64,000 nt of DNA, from positions 1,148,075-1,212,074 of the forward strand of contig JALMQS010000068.1 in assembly GCA_024734495.1 (NCBI GenBank), written 5' to 3'. Under the pieces are notes generated by a model, which saw only the letters and a list, made by a program, of their open reading frames with translations, was not told the origin of the DNA and did no database searches. Positions 51,843 through 62,394 of this stretch are shown piece after piece; position 1 is the stretch's first letter; every line of letters starts with the position of its first letter. This DNA comes from Forficula auricularia (lineage: Eukaryota > Arthropoda > Insecta > Dermaptera > Forficulidae). The position numbers and the translations under genes were made by a program.

Positions 51843-52045
51843 GGGAACGAAGAAAAGATTATTTTTATTATAGACAAAAGGATCAGCCGGGGCTCGAACC
51901 CGGGATCTTTGCATATGTTCTGCAATGCTTTGTCATAAGAGGTTTACCTCCTATATCCACTAAGCTACTGATCCCCGAACCCAAACTAATACCTTTTGTC
52001 TTAATGAATTATGGAATTTCTTTTTTAATCCTCTCCTCGTTCATT
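51843..52045 (-). repeat. tRNA-like element within inverted arms
   Basis: The plus-strand flank GAACGAAGAAAAGATTA...AGACAAAAGG (51846-51883) and its inverse CCTTTTGTCTT...GAACGA-type complement (51990-52045) enclose a minus-strand tRNA-like sequence at 51883-51975. The acceptor GGATCAG/CTGATCC (7 bp) and T arm CCGGG/CCCGG around TTCGAGC are perfect. The A-box-like TAGCTTAGTGGATA is present and GCAT/ATGC may form a variable arm, but no normal anticodon arm forms. A SINE head or tRNA pseudogene, well preserved at both promoter boxes. Confidence 0.6.
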
Positions 52046-53324
52046 TTTCGCAGCGTAGGCCTTGATTCATTAATTAAACAATTAATTATTCCAGCGCCCC
52101 CCATTTATTAATTATATTGTTACAACAAGGAACTACTATAACCCCTGTAGTCAGGGGTGAACCCTTGTATCGTGTAAAGAAGAATGAGGTTAAAAATAGA
52201 TTTCAGTGATTGAGTCATATCTGAGGATGCGGAACCCTCATGCTGTAATTATAAAATGATATTAAAACTTTTACTCGATTCTGTGGAGAGGGGATCTCCA
52301 AGGATTCTCTTGCTACACTGGAATGACTTAATACTTAACACAAAAATTAGGATATAAAACCTTGATGGAATGACGAGGAATTTGGGAAAGATTAAGAAAA
52401 TTTAAAAATTTATATTAAATGACGGAAAATTATTACAATTTTCAAGTCTCATTTTATTTGAATCTCACAATACCTTGTTTCCCACTAATAATAGGTTTAT
52501 AAACGTTCTAATTGCCGTACCTCTACTTAAAATTTCTAAATTAATCATCTCGGAAGGGGATGAATACAGACAAGTCATAGAAATTATCCATAACAGCTGT
52601 GATTTATTAAATGACATTCTTTCATTATCTCTTTAATAAATTTTGTTAATAGCAGTTTTTTATAACAGTTGAATCGTGGTTGAAACTATTACCCACATGC
52701 ACTTAATGGGTTGCGTCTACTATAAAAATAGGCCTAATTTTTGGCACAAATGATCTGGCGATTTAGTCTAGAAATAATTATAGCAAAAAATGCTTTATAA
52801 ACTACCAAAATGTTTTTTTCTAATCCTATGTTACTTTTGCTGTTTTAGATGTCGAGTTTTCTTCTTTGAAAGTCGATGACAAATATCAGCCCTTTTCATG
52901 GTAAGTACCATACTCTAGATTTTAGATTAACTTAAAGGCTCATATCTGTGGCTTTTAACTTTTCGCCAATCGGAACTGTCTAATTAATTTAATAATAAGA
53001 TATTTTCGTAGCATTTTTTACTAACATAATAATATATAGACTTAAAAAATAAGAAAATTCGTTTCCCACTATTTTTCTAGGCCCCCCAAAAAACACGAGA
53101 TAGTCCCACTCTTAAAGAGACATCGTTTTAGGCTAACCAATTTGTACTGTCTCTAAATTGAATTGGTTAGTTAGGACCAGGGGTGGAAAATCTTTTTAAA
53201 ATGAAAGGCCATATTCGTTTTTGGAAAAAGTGTAAAGGCTGCACTTTCAAACCACTACTTACGAAGTAGAAGAAGCAAGTCTCAATGTTGTCTAATTTCT
53301 AGGCGCGAAAATAAAAATTTCCCT
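52046..53324. other. AT-rich spacer
   Basis: No recognised element. A GCGCCCCCCATT patch near 52093 and a GGGGATCTCC palindrome-like word near 52292 are the only compositional changes. Confidence 0.35.
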
Positions 53325-54059
53325 GAAATTCATTTCGATTCGATTACCCTGAAAATGTGTGACAGCCTATCCATGTTGGGCGTCTCTGTCGCATCTGACC
53401 TGTCTTGGAATGAACACATCTCCTCTGTGGCGAAATCTGCAGCAAGGAAGTTTGGTCACTTATTCAGGTCCAAGCGATTTTTCACGCCCCTACATCTTCT
53501 CACCATCTACAAGGCCCAAATCCGTCCCTGCCTCGAATACGGCTCTCATCTATGGAGAGGAGCCTCAAAATATTATCTTGCTATCCTGGATGCAATTCAG
53601 AAGTCAGGCTAATCGACGATTCTACCCTTACCGATTCCTTCGACTCGCTAGCTCATCGAAGAAATGTCTCCGCCCTTTCCCTTTTTTATAGATACTATCA
53701 CGGCAGGTGCTCTGATGAGATAAAATCAGTAATTCGACCCAAAGCATTCTTTGCGAGTGGCATGCGCTTTGCCGACTCCCAACACTCTTTCGTGGTCAAA
53801 TTAGAAAAGTGCCGGACCACTTCATTAGCCAATACGTATAACTCCATGACTTCAAGAAACTGGAACTCTCTCCCAGGATCCATCTTCCCCAGCACTTATA
53901 ATCTTCAAACCTTCAAAACCCGAGTGCATAAACACTTACGTCTCCACCCTCTCACTTAATCAGCTTTCCATTCTCTTCGGAAATGCAAGGGTATTTCGAG
54001 ATCCATAGGGGCGGCATCTTTACTGGTGCGGGGCGCATTCGATTGCATTAAAAAAAAAA
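53325..54059 (+). pseudogene. 5'-truncated Jockey/CR1-like LINE, ORF2 C-terminus and tail
   Basis: Frame 53355-53609 encodes the region after the RT core: LGVSVASDLSWNEHISSVA, KSAARKFGHLFRSKRFF, YKAQIRPCLEYGSHLW, ILDAIQK. A 1-base frameshift near 53605 moves the reading into frame 53612-53959, which continues RLIDDSTLTDSFDSLAHRR, ALSLFYRYYHGRCSDEI, TSRNWNSLPGSIFPSTYNL and KTRVHKHL to a stop. A 3' UTR with GGGGCGGCATC ends in a short A-run at 54050-54059. The polymerase core, endonuclease and 5' half are missing, so this is a typical 5'-truncated, inactive insertion. The frameshift means translation would give only fragments. Family placement is by motif pattern only. Confidence 0.8.
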
Positions 54060-54689
54060 GTATAACATACTCATTTACAATTATCATCATAATACATGAA
54101 TGAATTCATTTTATATCAACACAAAATTTACAAATAATCGCAGAACTTTCATTTAGTAGCTTCTATTTTTTTTTTTAATTATGTAGATAATCCATATCAT
54201 AAAATTGCAATAGGCTTAGACTTTCTTGTAGAACTTGAATTAAGTCTCTTATTTCATTTTTTATGTGGGGTGGGGGGGGGGCGTTTTTATTTGATTATGA
54301 TCTTTTAAAAATTAAAATACCAAGTGCAGATGCAATTAATAATTGTACCTCATGTTTAATATCAATATTCTTATTTATTCAAGTCCATTTAGAATGGCCT
54401 TGATTATCTTGCAAGCAAGATCTTAGAAATTATAATTTTCTCTTCTAAAATTCAAGAGTTAATCCTGAATTATAGGTATTGTGCCTTCAGGAAAACCTTA
54501 TTTTAAAATTATAATTTTATCGAATTTTCTCTGCTTTATAATAATTATTCACTGGATTAAACATTAGACCTAAAAAATAAATTTAATTTTAAAAATTATT
54601 TTGTATTTCTTACAAATATTTTTCCTTTTTTTTTAAATAAAATGTTTAATTAAAAGTAGAGATTTATCATGAACTGGTGAAATATTCAA
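54060..54689. other. AT-rich spacer
   Basis: A G-run lies at 54268-54281 in otherwise AT-rich DNA. Nothing else. Confidence 0.35.
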
Positions 54690-55170
54690 ATTCTAAGTTC
54701 ACAATACATTGACCCAAGGATATCTCGGAGTGTTTATCTATTCAGCAAAAGCCAAGACCAACTAGTGAGGCGGGTGGGTATTAAAACCAACCCTTAATAC
54801 AACTAACCTACCCCCTCTAAACATACATTGACAGAAAGGAGAATAATATAAACGGGCAAGATAAAGCTTAGGGAAATTAAGCTGGGGCGGGATAATGCGA
54901 GGTCCTGAGGGAAGGAGGGTGGGATTTAGGACAATTTATCTGGATGAAGCGATCCGTCTCTTGTATTATGATCTGCCGTCACCCCTGGGCCCCGAGGGCA
55001 ATCACAATCCAATTTCGAAAGAGCGTTTTTCCGAGGGCATCCCCCATGCCAAAAGGGTGAATTGCTTATTTAAAGAGGGCGCCGACGCGTTTACACGGGA
55101 CTCCTCTTCTGGCAAGTCATCGTCGTGTTTTATACACCCCAAATTGTTCATCAGATCCGAAAACATCTCG
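54690..55170. other. GC-balanced island with GATA-like words
   Basis: Contains GTTTATCTATTC, GGCAAGATAAAGC, GGGCGGGATAATGCG, AATTTATCTGG and GGCGCCGACGCG. The 109-codon plus frame (54895-55224) has no domain I recognise and runs on into AT-rich DNA. A regulatory island is more likely than an exon, but the frame is worth a homology search. Confidence 0.4.
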
Positions 55171-56734
55171 AAATTTACTTATTTTATTCAAAATTTCAAT
55201 AGAATCACTTGTCAGGGAAACTGAATTTCTTAAATTTGATAAGAGATAACAACTTTAAAGAGGTCGATGATTTGGGTTCAATTATTTAACGTATTTCCAA
55301 GGAGGGAACCAAGTTTTTGTGACATATACTAAAATATTTCCCCTTGATATATTAAAACCAACAAAATCTCGGAAGTTATAAGCAGCATGTTTCTTTGAGA
55401 GTGGTTGATTATCGGTGATAGTTTAAATTTCTAAAACACTGTTTTCTGTTGGCATAATTAGTCTTCTCAATCAAGTTCTATATATATTGTATTTCTAATA
55501 TTTATGTTTCAATTAATTATTATGTACCAAATGTTTTACCTTTTGAATTTTTCTCGCTTTTATATTGGTTTTTCCGTTTTTGTTTTGTATTATATTAATA
55601 TTTATGTAATTGAATTGGCCGAAAATTGTACATTAAAGGGGCTAGATGGCCCTACAGATACAATGTTTTTAATAAAATAAAAATAAAAAGTTCTGTTGCT
55701 CTTGAAGCACAGGATTTCATATATCTCAAAAGTTAAGAGTCGTGTTGTAAATTCTTTGGCGGATGAACTTCTAACACTGGATGTTTTTTACAGCAGCTCC
55801 AAGTTCAATTGAATTCCATTAAATGAGATTAATAACATCAAAAAATCATTAATTAAACTTTCAATAAAATCAGATAATCTATAAGCTAAAATTAGAGTAA
55901 GTACATTTCCAGTACACACAGTAACTGTCAATAATTTATTAATTAAATTAGGATCATATAAAACACGATAATATTAAACTAAGATGTTGAATAGTAATAA
56001 AATACCTGACAATTAAAGAGGGTTAAAAGTTTTCGTCTTAAGATAATTTCATAGTTAAAAGATAGACATTAAGTTTGAAATACGTTGTGTGTGCATCTTA
56101 TTTTGTACCAAGAAAAGGACACCCTCTTTGATTTACACTTGAGAATCAACAAAACTGCTACTCACATCAAGGAAATCTTTTTATAGAACTTTGTTAATTT
56201 AAATTTAAAATAGTAGGCAAAATTAAAAACATTTTAATAATAGGTACACTTGCCAGTTAGAGCCGCCCAATTAATAAACTTAAATATAATAAACTTTTAG
56301 AAATGTATTTTAAATATCTTGAGAAAAAATAATATTTTCTGCATTTTGAACCGAAAGATCTAAAACAAGATAGCCCTAAATTTAATCAATTCTCACTTCT
56401 GGAAATACAAACATTTTGACACCAAAACAAACATACTATAACTTTTTCCGTTCTTGAGTTTTTATGAGTATCCAAATTCAGACACAAAGGCAGAAAAAAA
56501 TCATGAATGAAAATGACTTTTTTCGCGTTTCGGACATTTTCAAACACAATGAGCATATAATAAAATAAACATGTTTGCTTAAATTCAATACTAGGGCCCC
56601 CCGGAAGGCAGGCCAAACCGACTAATACCTAGTATGGATAAATGCTATTTTATTTGAAAAACTTGCAAAAGTTTTAAAAACAATTTTTCTTGCATTCTAA
56701 TAATAAATTGATGACAATTAAAAGCCGACCAGAA
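55171..56734. other. AT-rich spacer with a possible LINE-type 3' end
   Basis: Near 55560-55692, GGGGCTAGATGGCCCTACAG, then ATACAATG and an AATAAAATAAAAATAAAA tract, looks like a LINE or transcript 3' end. A family-B-like scrap (AAAGGACACCCTCTTTG, AACAAAACTGCTACTC) lies near 56111-56165. The remaining DNA is AT-rich. Confidence 0.35.
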
Positions 56735-57721
56735 TCTATATATATAAAATTAAGGTTTTGTCTGTATATTGGTCCAAATCACGCCAAATTTTGGTTGCAC
56801 ACGTTTCAACCAAAGTTATGAACGAAAACACCCTCAACAAAATTCCTGTCTGTCTGTCTGTCTATATGTATGTATGTTTCCGTGGTTTCCGCGAAAAGTT
56901 GCTCACGATTCACGTCAAAACTACTGAAGGAATTATTATGAAATTTTATATTTGAATCAGATGTCTTCTAACTTACGTTTATAGATATAACGTTTTGATA
57001 TTTTGACCCCAAAATGGGGTTGGGGGGGGGGGCGCACGAATGAAAATTATCAAATAACTCCTAAACTATTAACTTTACGGCAAATTTTATTATGGGCAAA
57101 GTTGTAGGGGATTTCTGACAACTTTTGTTTAAAAAAATTCACCAAAAAACCACCCAAATAGGGGGGGGGGGGTCAAAATATGAAAATTCTTGCTCTTGGA
57201 CCAAACTCAACCAAATTTTGTATACATAATCTGTGGGTCACTAGAAGGCCAGAAATGCAAAAACTGGGTGCGGGGGGGGGTGATGGTACGAGGTGGGTTA
57301 GGGTACTGGGTGCGGGGGGTCAGGGGGTGTATGAGGGTGAGGGGGTGGAATGGGGGGAGTAGGGTGAAGGGGTAGTGCGGGGTGAAGTTCGGGGGCGTAG
57401 TGGGTGTGGGGGTCCAGGGGGCTAGGCCGGGGTGTGGTGCGCGGGGGTGGAGGGCATGGGGTGGGGTCCGGGGTGGGTGTGGTGCAGGGGTTGTGTTGCA
57501 GGGTCGAGAAGGGGGTTCAGGTGAGGGCCCAGAGGCGAAGTGGGGTGGTGCGCGGCGGGTCGCGGGGTGGTGGTGTGGAGGCGGGGGTTGGAGTGCTGGT
57601 TGGGTTTCGGGGTGTGTGGTGGGTGGGAGTGGGGTCTGAGGGTGGGGTTCGTGGGTTGGGGGTCCAGGGGGCATGCCCCCTGGCTACCAAGAGGGCCGTC
57701 GAAGGCGGGCCTTGCAGCTAG
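56735..57721 (+). mobile_element. Helitron-like element, 987 bp, with G-rich interior
   Basis: Starts TCTATATATATAAAATTAAG after an A and ends CCTTGCAGCTAG before a T, with a hairpin-prone GGCCGTCGAAGGCGGGCC just inside. The start and CGAAGGC hairpin resemble the elements at 2.5 and 4.5 kb. A (GTCT)n tract (56844-56862) and GTTGCTCACGATTCACG follow the 5' end. There is no Rep/helicase frame. G-runs appear at about 57019 and 57160, and from 57250 the interior is almost purely G/T-rich. Confidence 0.65.
57250..57700 (+). repeat. Extremely G-rich, G-skewed block
   Basis: In 57301-57360 I count 38 G and 3 C in 60 bases. GGGGTGGGTG and GGGGTCCAGGGG words recur without fixed period. Runs of three or more G are spaced closely enough to form many G-quadruplexes on the plus strand. 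The proline-rich 155-codon minus frame (57207-57674) and several Gly-rich plus frames are artefacts of this composition. Confidence 0.85.
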
Positions 57722-58131
57722 TAAATTATAAGATTCGGCTCATTTTGAAAAAAAAAAATTCGTTTTTATGTGGGTGAGCAGCGCGACTTATTGCTTAACT
57801 TTTTTGCTAATTTACAAACTAACTGCTATAATTAAGCCAAAGCCCTTGACATCTATTCTACTTGCAAAAATTTGTTAGTAGTGGGAGATAAATTTAACTG
57901 AATTTATCGCGCGGAGAATTTACCACTGCTCGAAGCCCCTAAAACCTTAGTAAATTGGATATTGAATTGTATCTAAGTTTCTGAGATTGGCTCGTGATCC
58001 CGGCTTCTTTTCCTTCTACTCTGTTCTTTTCACGATAGAGGGGCCAGCCCACACAGGCCTTTAGGGGATCCACCTTCTGGTGTATCTCCTTCTCACATCA
58101 ATATCATTAAAAAAAAAAAAAAAAAAAAAAA
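57722..58131 (+). mobile_element. LINE-type 3' end with poly(A)
   Basis: The plus strand ends CCTTCTGGTGTATCTCC, TTCTCACATCAATATCATT and a run of about 22 A (58110-58131). Upstream are AGGCCTTTAGGGGATCC and GATCCCGGCTTCTTTTCC. The same 3' sequence lies inverted at 59122-59290. It is the tail of an unidentified retroelement, 5'-truncated, with no ORF. Confidence 0.6.
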
Positions 58132-59034
58132 ACAAATTAACATGATAAAAGTATTATGATTAATTTGTTTCGGAAATATTACTTATATATGTATGCAACA
58201 TAATTATGAATTTTAAAATTAATTTTAAAAAAGTGTTAATTCTGTTTTTTGTCGTTTTCGATTTTTTTTTTATATTTGAGATTAATTTTTTTGTTTTTCA
58301 ATTGATGATAAAAAATAATTTAAGAAACAAAATGCTAAAGGGGTGAACTTGATTTATTTTAATTATACTTCATCTGTTCTATGTAGAACGATCACCACCT
58401 GTTATTTCTTAACACATATAAAAGCAATTTACATTTTTGTTTTTTGTTTTATATATAGAAAAAACAGAGATTTTTTATGAAAGTAAGAAAAAGAAAACCA
58501 AGATAAAAGAAATAATAATTGAGATTTAATTATTTTAATTATACTAAGGTATTAAAATAAATTTTATTTTTTCTGTCCGTTAATTTTTTATATTTAAATC
58601 AAGAAAATATATTATTAAAAAAAAAAAAAAAAAAAAAATACTTATTTCAAAAGGAACTAAAAAATTGAAAATCAATTTTACTTCAATAGCTAATTGCTAT
58701 ATAGACCAACGGTTATCATACCTACCTTTAAATGAGACGCAGGAGGATAGTACATCAATGAATGTTTATTTATTTATTTATTTATTTTAATGATTTTGAT
58801 GCGAGAAGTCATTCGAATTTTCTTTTTTCATTTTAATCGCTTTCTTAAATTGAATTCTAATTTAAATCTTAAATTGAATTTTTATTTTAAGAGTTTTTCA
58901 GGCCTAAGTGTCAAACTTATATTCCAGGCAATTAGCTTAACCATCATAGAGTCGCCACCAGAATTTTACAATTGAACTTGCTATACCAGTAACTTGTGTA
59001 AAAAAATTTAGTTGTGCATATACCTATATTTCGT
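58132..59034. other. AT-rich spacer with A-run and TTTA repeat
   Basis: A run of A lies at 58617-58638, and a (TTTA)n tract at 58765-58785 that could be a LINE tail on the minus strand. Nothing else recognised. Confidence 0.4.
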
Positions 59035-59121
59035 TAAGCCAACTAACTGAAATGCAAGTTTTGACACTTGGATTCGACTCACTAGGGGCCAATATTTTTT
59101 GAACCATTTTAGATCTTTGAT
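59035..59121 (+). mobile_element. SINE S1 copy, diverged
   Basis: GTTAAGCCAACTAACTG, then GACACTTGGATTCGACTCAC (B-box-like) and AGGGGCCAATATTTTTTGAA, then TTAGATCTTTGATTGG, follow the head-to-tail order of the S1 copies at 45.9 and 46.3 kb. It abuts the inverted retroelement tail. Confidence 0.5.
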
Positions 59122-59290
59122 TGGGCTTTTTTTAAATGATATTGATGCGAGAAGGAGATACACCAGAAGGTGCATCCCCTAAAGGCCTGTATGGGATGGC
59201 CCCTCCATCGTGAAAAGAATAGAGTAGAAGGAAAGAAGCCGGGATCACGAGCCAAATCTCAGAAAGTTAGATACAATCCAATTTACTAAG
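59122..59290 (-). mobile_element. LINE-type 3' end, inverted copy
   Basis: Reverse complement of the 57.9-58.1 kb tail from AATGATATTGATG to TTTACTAAG, with a short T-run (poly-A remnant) at its left edge. It lies directly upstream of the RTE-like LINE, so its sequence should not be taken as that LINE's 5' UTR without comparison to other copies. Confidence 0.55.
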
Positions 59291-62167
59291 TTTAAATTCT
59301 CCTATATTTCTCTTCGAGTAAAGAATTCCGGAGGTAAACTAGCCCCTCGTTCGGATCTCCGGGAAGGGGCTACCCGAGGAGAGACCATCATAAAGGGAAA
59401 AATAAATTATGACTTTCTACGAGTCGGAGCGTGGAATGTTAAGACGCTAAGGGGAGACGATAAACTAGTGAATTTAAAGCGGGAAATGGATAGACACAAA
59501 TTGGACATTATTGGGATTAGTGAAATGAGATATCCAGAAGAGGGAGATTTCTGGTTCGAAAACAGCCATAGAATCATTCACACGGGGGGGCAGAATGGGA
59601 GGGCAGGAGTGGGCATTATTATGAATAAAAAAATAGGGCAAAGGGTAAAGAATTATCTACAGGTAAGCGAAAGGATTGTTATGATTACAGTGGATTCGAA
59701 ACCGAAAGATACTGTGATAATCCAGGTATACATGCCTACTACATCATATGAGGACCAAGATATAGAAGAAATGTACGAACAAATTGAAAACCTGATGAAG
59801 CGCGTTAAAGGGGATGAAAATTTAATAATTATGGGGGATTGGAATGCAAGAGTAGGAAAAGGCAAAGAAGGAAAAGTGGTGGGCGAACACGGTCTAGGAA
59901 ATAGGAATGAAAGGGGCGAAAGATTAATTGAATTTTGCAGTAAGCACAGTCTAGTAGTAGCAAACACACTCTTCCAACACCATCCAAGAAGGATCTACAC
60001 GTGGAAAATGCCGTTAGACAAGGGGAGATTTCAAATAGATTACATATTAGTCAGACAAAGATTCAGAAATCAATTAAAGGACTGCAAAAGTTATCCTGGG
60101 GCTGATATAGCTAGTGATCACAATCTAATTGCGATGAAATGCCAACTAAAATTTAAAAAACTAATAAAAAAGGGGCGGTCGCGAAAAAACTGGGATATAT
60201 CTAAATTAAAAAATAAGGAAACCCAAAAACTCTTCGAAAACGTAATGAATAAGAAACTGGAAGAAAAAACACACACAAATAATAAAGAAGATGAAATCGA
60301 ACAAGAATGGAATGACATGAAATCAAGCCTGACCGAAACAGCTAACGAAGTCCTTCAATCAAAGAAAAACGAAATTAAAAAGCCATGGGTAACAGACGAA
60401 ATACGGCAACTGATTGACGAACGAAGAAAATTTAAGAACAGAAAAGACGAAGAAGGGAAAGAAACATATAAAAAATTAAGATGGAAAGTTATAAGAGAAT
60501 GTAGAAAAGCAAAAGAAAAAATGATTCAAGAAAAATGTAAAGAAGTCAACGAAAATCTAGTATTGGGAAAAGTTGATGTAGCCTATAGGGCAATAAAAAG
60601 AAATTTTCAAGAAGACAAGCCAAAAAGCAAGAACATAAGAGATAAAGGAGGCCACATTATTCTAAACGAAAACGAACAGGCAAATAGATGGAAGGAACAC
60701 CTAGAAGAACTCTATGGAGAAGAAAAAACAATGAACCCAATAGAAGAAGAAGAATCTGTGGACGAAAACGAATTAGGAGACCCCATACTCAGGTCAGAAT
60801 TCGAGACAGCTTTGAAGGAACTAAAAAATAATAGAGCACCCGGAATAGACAATATACAAGCTGAAATCCTAAAGAACTCTGGAGAAAAGGCACGTGACAA
60901 ACTTTTTGAACTAATTAGCAAAATCTATAAATTGGGAATCATCCCAAAAGATTTCGAAAAAAACAAAATAGTCACACTTCCCAAAAAGACAGGCGCGGAT
61001 AAATGTGAAAATTTCAGGACCATTAGCCTAACCTCACATGCCTCCAAAATCCTAACCAAAATAATCCAAAGAAGAATAGAACAAAGAGTTGAAGAAAATC
61101 TGGGGGAAGACCAGTTCGGCTTTAGAAGAAACAGAGGCACCCGAGAAGCAATTCTCTCTCTTAGACTAATAATAGAAAGGGCTTTTATCAGGGAAGAATC
61201 TGTCTACATCGGATTCATAGACCTAGAAAAAGCATTCGATAACGTCAATTGGGAAATTATGTTTAAAATATTAAAACAGGCGGGAATAAAATTCAGAGAG
61301 AGAAGACTAATCTACAATCTATATCAAAACCAGACGGCAATTATAAATATTGGTGATGAACAAAGAGAAGCCAAAATAAAAAAAGGTGTAAGACAAGGAT
61401 GTGTGCTGTCACCCATGATTTTCAACTTATACATAGAAGAAGCGATTAAAGAATTCAAAGACAAAATTGATACAGGTATAGAAATCCAAGGTCAAAAGAT
61501 CGCTATGTTAAGATTTGCCGATGACATTGCCCTTCTAGGAAGCAATAAAAAAGAATTAGAGGACGCCTTGAATGGAATTAACCAAATCCTAATAGAAGAA
61601 ATCAAAATGAAAATAAACAAGAATAAAACCAAGGTCCTAGTATGTACAAAAAAAGAACAAACGAGACAGGAATGCATCAAAATTAACCAAGAAAACCTAG
61701 AAGGAGTTAAGGAATTCCGCTACCTAGGAAGTAAAATAACATGGGATGGGAGGAGCAAAAACGAAATTAAATCAAGAATTGCCCAAGCAAAAATGGGGTT
61801 TAATTCAAAACAAAAACTACTATGCTCCTCCTCAATCAGCTTAGCAAACAGGAAGTTGCTATTGAAGACATATGTATGGAGCATAGCCATGTACGGGTGT
61901 GAAACCTGGACAATTGGAAAAGCGGAGAGAAAGAGATTGGAGGCTTTCGAAATGTGGTGCTACAGAAGAATGATGAATATCAAATGGATGGATAAAATCA
62001 CAAATGAAGAAGTTCTTGGAAAAATCGGAGAAAGAAGAACCTTGTGGAAGAGTCTGAAGAAGAGAAGAGGTCAGATGATGGGGCACACACTGAGACATGG
62101 GGGACTGCTTAGGGATATCTTGGAGGGGAGGTGGGAAAGAAAAGGGGAAGGGGAAGACCCAGATTAG
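59228..62167 (+). CDS. LINE endonuclease/reverse transcriptase ORF
   Basis: The open frame runs from 59228 (after TAG) to TAG at 62165-62167. It encodes the protein that nicks target DNA and copies the element's RNA there. The usual first motif of the nuclease, RVGAWNVKTL, lies at about 59423-59452, upstream of the first in-frame GTG (59468) and ATG (59486), so the true start is upstream or lost. Counting from 59468, endonuclease residues are ISEMR (~17), GDWNAR (~123), QIDYILV (~189) and SDHN (~216). RT motifs are APGIDN, FRTISLTSHASK, DQFGFRRNRGTREA (~548), FIDLEKAFD (~582), GVRQGCVLSP (~640), LRFADDIALL (~682), then FRYLGSKIT. The C-terminal YGCETW...FEMWCYRRM block follows. All catalytic residues are present. 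Near 62133-62145 a 1-base shift ends the frame early; the expected Arg/Gly-rich end (RGRGRPRLEYF and about 40 residues) continues in the next frame to TAG at 62278-62280. Antisense frames are shadows. Confidence 0.85.
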   Translation, partial: KERSRDHEPNLRKLDTIQFTKFKFSYISLRVKNSGGKLAPRSDLREGATRGETIIKGKINYDFLRVGAWNVKTLRGDDKLVNLKREMDRHKLDIIGISEMRYPEEGDFWFENSHRIIHTGGQNGRAGVGIIMNKKIGQRVKNYLQVSERIVMITVDSKPKDTVIIQVYMPTTSYEDQDIEEMYEQIENLMKRVKGDENLIIMGDWNARVGKGKEGKVVGEHGLGNRNERGERLIEFCSKHSLVVANTLFQHHPRRIYTWKMPLDKGRFQIDYILVRQRFRNQLKDCKSYPGADIASDHNLIAMKCQLKFKKLIKKGRSRKNWDISKLKNKETQKLFENVMNKKLEEKTHTNNKEDEIEQEWNDMKSSLTETANEVLQSKKNEIKKPWVTDEIRQLIDERRKFKNRKDEEGKETYKKLRWKVIRECRKAKEKMIQEKCKEVNENLVLGKVDVAYRAIKRNFQEDKPKSKNIRDKGGHIILNENEQANRWKEHLEELYGEEKTMNPIEEEESVDENELGDPILRSEFETALKELKNNRAPGIDNIQAEILKNSGEKARDKLFELISKIYKLGIIPKDFEKNKIVTLPKKTGADKCENFRTISLTSHASKILTKIIQRRIEQRVEENLGEDQFGFRRNRGTREAILSLRLIIERAFIREESVYIGFIDLEKAFDNVNWEIMFKILKQAGIKFRERRLIYNLYQNQTAIINIGDEQREAKIKKGVRQGCVLSPMIFNLYIEEAIKEFKDKIDTGIEIQGQKIAMLRFADDIALLGSNKKELEDALNGINQILIEEIKMKINKNKTKVLVCTKKEQTRQECIKINQENLEGVKEFRYLGSKITWDGRSKNEIKSRIAQAKMGFNSKQKLLCSSSISLANRKLLLKTYVWSIAMYGCETWTIGKAERKRLEAFEMWCYRRMMNIKWMDKITNEEVLGKIGERRTLWKSLKKRRGQMMGHTLRHGGLLRDILEGRWERKGEGEDPD

Positions 62168-62310
62168 AATATTTCAACCAAATAATTGGGGATATGGGAT
62201 GCCAGACATTTAGAGAGGTTAAACAGCTGGCGGAGGACAGAGTCGAGTGGAGACGGATTGTTGCATCAAACCAGTCTTAGGACTGTATACTCAATGATGA
62301 TGATGATATT
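59291..62310 (+). mobile_element. RTE-like non-LTR retrotransposon, nearly complete
   Basis: One long ORF with an N-terminal AP-like endonuclease and a reverse transcriptase, a very short 3' UTR and a 3' end in (ATG)n-type repeats (62294-62307) instead of poly(A). This is the architecture of RTE-clade LINEs. A GC-rich 5' segment (59327-59390) leads into the endonuclease. The upstream boundary probably lies at the inverted retroelement tail near 59290. No target duplication was identified. Confidence 0.75.
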
Positions 62311-62394
62311 TAAAATTAATATAGTGCCAAAATCAAAGCCTCTAGTGATGTTACAATTTTGAAAAATATCAACACTTAGGATTGTAATATAGAT

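Noticed and set aside
53698..53895. 65-codon minus-strand frame
   Set aside because: Shadow of the plus-strand LINE ORF2 C-terminus.
57207..57674. 155-codon proline-rich minus-strand frame
   Set aside because: It is the complement of the G-rich block; Pro, Thr and His repeats follow from GGG/GGT composition, and several plus frames overlap it equally well.
59653..62098. Antisense frames within the LINE ORF
   Set aside because: They are shadows of the strongly supported plus-strand endonuclease/RT frame.
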